Assembly (NCBI RefSeq): GCF_002929225.1
Contig: NZ_PISM01000004.1
Coordinates: forward strand, 558,001-622,000
Source: Stutzerimonas kunmingensis
Lineage (GTDB): Bacteria; Pseudomonadota; Gammaproteobacteria; Pseudomonadales; Pseudomonadaceae
DNA length: 64,000 nt
Direction of reading: 5' to 3'
In this document: one piece after another, positions 62,949 through 64,000 of the stretch
How positions within the stretch are numbered: the stretch's first letter is position 1
Layout: every line of letters begins with the position of its first letter
Program-made: the position numbers and the translations under genes
The notes under the pieces: model-generated
The model's input: only the letters and a program-made list of their open reading frames with translations
Told to the model about the DNA's origin: nothing
Databases searched by the model: none

Positions 62949-63239
62949 ATGGCAATGACGGCCAATCGTCACCCTGACGTGCATTGCGACGTCTGCGGTA
63001 ACTCCACGCGGGTGCCTGGGTACGGCGAGCAGTTCGCTCTGTTGAAAGCGCATTGGGGGTATGGCGCGCGCCATGACGGTGAGCGTTACCGCGTCCGGTT
63101 GTGTGAGACCTGCTTCTTCATGGCTTTGGCGCACCTCCGGCAGGAGCGACGCATACATCACTTGTTTGATGAGGCACCGCAGCATGACGACCACGATTTT
63201 GGGCGCATCGCTCGCGACGACTATTGGGCCGACAGCTAG
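62949..63239 (+). CDS. Small protein with two CXXC pairs, zinc-ribbon-like
   Basis: A 96-residue protein with CDVCGNSTRVPGYGEQF near the N-terminus and LCETCFFMALAHLRQERR in the middle, two CXXC pairs that could bind one zinc ion. A His/Asp-rich C-terminal tail (DEAPQHDDHDFGR) follows. The start at 62949 is preceded by GGGGAGGGGCGAA; in-frame ATGs at 62934 and 62955 are alternatives. It follows the DUF6957-like gene by 24 bases, so they are probably co-expressed. Function unknown. Confidence 0.65.
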   Translation: MAMTANRHPDVHCDVCGNSTRVPGYGEQFALLKAHWGYGARHDGERYRVRLCETCFFMALAHLRQERRIHHLFDEAPQHDDHDFGRIARDDYWADS

Positions 63240-63301
63240 GCGTGTATTCAGGCCGAATTGCGGCGTTCTTGATCTTTCTTTCGAGCCAACCGAGTCTTGT
63301 C

Positions 63302-64000
63302 ATGCGTATTCACCTGCTATCCGATCTGCATCTTGAGGTGAGCTCTTACCAGCCGGTCATCACGGACGCTGATGTGGTCATTCTGGCGGGTGACGTTCAC
63401 ACCAAAGCCCGTGGCGTTCGCTGGGCTTTGGATAACTTTAGTGGAGCGGTTCTCTACGTGCCCGGTAATCACGAGTTCTATTCCGGCCACCTGACCTACA
63501 CATTGGTGACGATGCGTTCCTCCGCTCGGGACGGTCGTGTACAGGTCATGAATATGCACGAATCAGTGATTGGATGCGTTCGTTTTCTCGGATGCACGAT
63601 GTGGACGGACTACGCGGCAATGGGTAATGCGCACCTGGCCGGGTGGCATGCGCGTACTTGCATGAACGATTTTCGGTACATCCGCACCGAGTCGCTCCGG
63701 CGGATCGTGCCGAACGATCTGGTGAAGGAGTCTCTTAAAGCGCGCGCATGGCTGCGCTCGAAACTAGCCGAGCCGTTCGACGGAAAAACAGTGGTGATTA
63801 CCCATCACGCGCCCTCGCTTCGCTCGTTGGTCGATAGTCCCGATGCCGGCACATTGCTTGATGCAGCCTATGTCCATGACTGTGAAGATTTGATGTGCGG
63901 TGAGCGCGTTGCGCTGTGGGTGCATGGGCATTCGCACACAGCGGTCGACTACGACTTTGAGGGCACCCGGGTTGTCTGTAACCCCCGCGGTTATCCAAAT
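63302..64000 (+). CDS. Calcineurin-like metallophosphoesterase, 5' part
   Basis: A gene that runs off the right edge: 233 codons are open with no stop. The metallophosphoesterase motifs are all present: DLH in MRIHLLSDLHLEV, GDVHTKARG, PGNHEFY, VITHHAPS and the late GHSHTAVD. Such enzymes on phage and island elements are of unknown substrate (nucleotides, RNA or DNA ends). The ATG follows GAGCCAACCGAG. It is the last gene visible in the element. Confidence 0.88.
   Translation, partial: MRIHLLSDLHLEVSSYQPVITDADVVILAGDVHTKARGVRWALDNFSGAVLYVPGNHEFYSGHLTYTLVTMRSSARDGRVQVMNMHESVIGCVRFLGCTMWTDYAAMGNAHLAGWHARTCMNDFRYIRTESLRRIVPNDLVKESLKARAWLRSKLAEPFDGKTVVITHHAPSLRSLVDSPDAGTLLDAAYVHDCEDLMCGERVALWVHGHSHTAVDYDFEGTRVVCNPRGYPN

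Overview
The window is GC-rich chromosomal DNA from a gammaproteobacterium of the Pseudomonas group, most likely a Stutzerimonas (Pseudomonas stutzeri-like) strain. The reasons are gene content and order (lpxA-lpxB-rnhB-dnaE-accA; tilS-pyrG-kdsA-eno-ftsB-ispD; ispF-truD-surE-pcm-nlpD-rpoS-rsmZ; ruvCAB-ybgC-tolQRAB-pal-cpoB-queE-queC), near-identity of several products to P. aeruginosa proteins as I remember them (OprL/Pal, AccA, TolB), and short GC-rich inverted repeats between genes. I ran no database search.

Layout. Positions 1-9.8 kb hold lipid A, DNA replication and fatty acid genes (lpxA 3' end, lpxB, rnhB, dnaE, accA), a TorF-type porin on the minus strand, and tilS. Positions 9.9-14.9 kb are the pyrG-kdsA-eno-ftsB-ispD run. 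Positions 14.9-17.5 kb carry a minus-strand pair encoding an HPF/RaiA-like ribosome factor and an archaeo-eukaryotic release-factor-like (baeRF) protein, a likely ribosome hibernation unit, followed by a LysR regulator. Positions 17.7-21.3 kb hold glutathione-dependent formaldehyde oxidation (adhC, fghA) and an ArsR-controlled Old Yellow Enzyme. Positions 21.4-27.8 kb are the ispF-truD-surE-pcm-popT-nlpD-rpoS stress cluster, ending in the RsmA-titrating sRNA rsmZ with its GacA box.

Positions 27.8-32 kb are a lineage-variable junction: a small acidic protein, a GNAT-Nudix fusion, a sodium:solute symporter and an AT-rich gap. Positions 31.7-46 kb carry HIT, slyX, a membrane-anchored cold-shock protein, dps, aspS, yebC, ruvCAB, the complete Tol-Pal operon and two queuosine genes. 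Positions 46.1-56.4 kb hold tRNA-Lys, a succinate:acetyl-CoA CoA-transferase, nadA, a BepA-like protease, a TusA-like protein, an AI-2E-type permease, bcp, gcvR, dapA, bamC and a long-form purC.

From tRNA-Ser(CGA) at 56.5 kb to the end lies an integrated, more AT-rich element (prophage or genomic island). It has an integrase and excisionase, a CI-like repressor with two HTH domains and a degenerate S24 domain, and a divergent pair of near-consensus sigma-70 promoters with shared palindromic operators. The first early gene is a 36-codon ORF coupled to an AcrVA2-like anti-CRISPR family gene. A pentapeptide-repeat protein, two small proteins and a truncated metallophosphoesterase follow. The right end of the element lies outside the window.

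The most interesting items are the AcrVA2-like gene behind the lysogeny-type switch, the HPF-baeRF pair, and the unusual repressor. Starts were chosen from ribosome binding sites, overlaps and recalled homologs.
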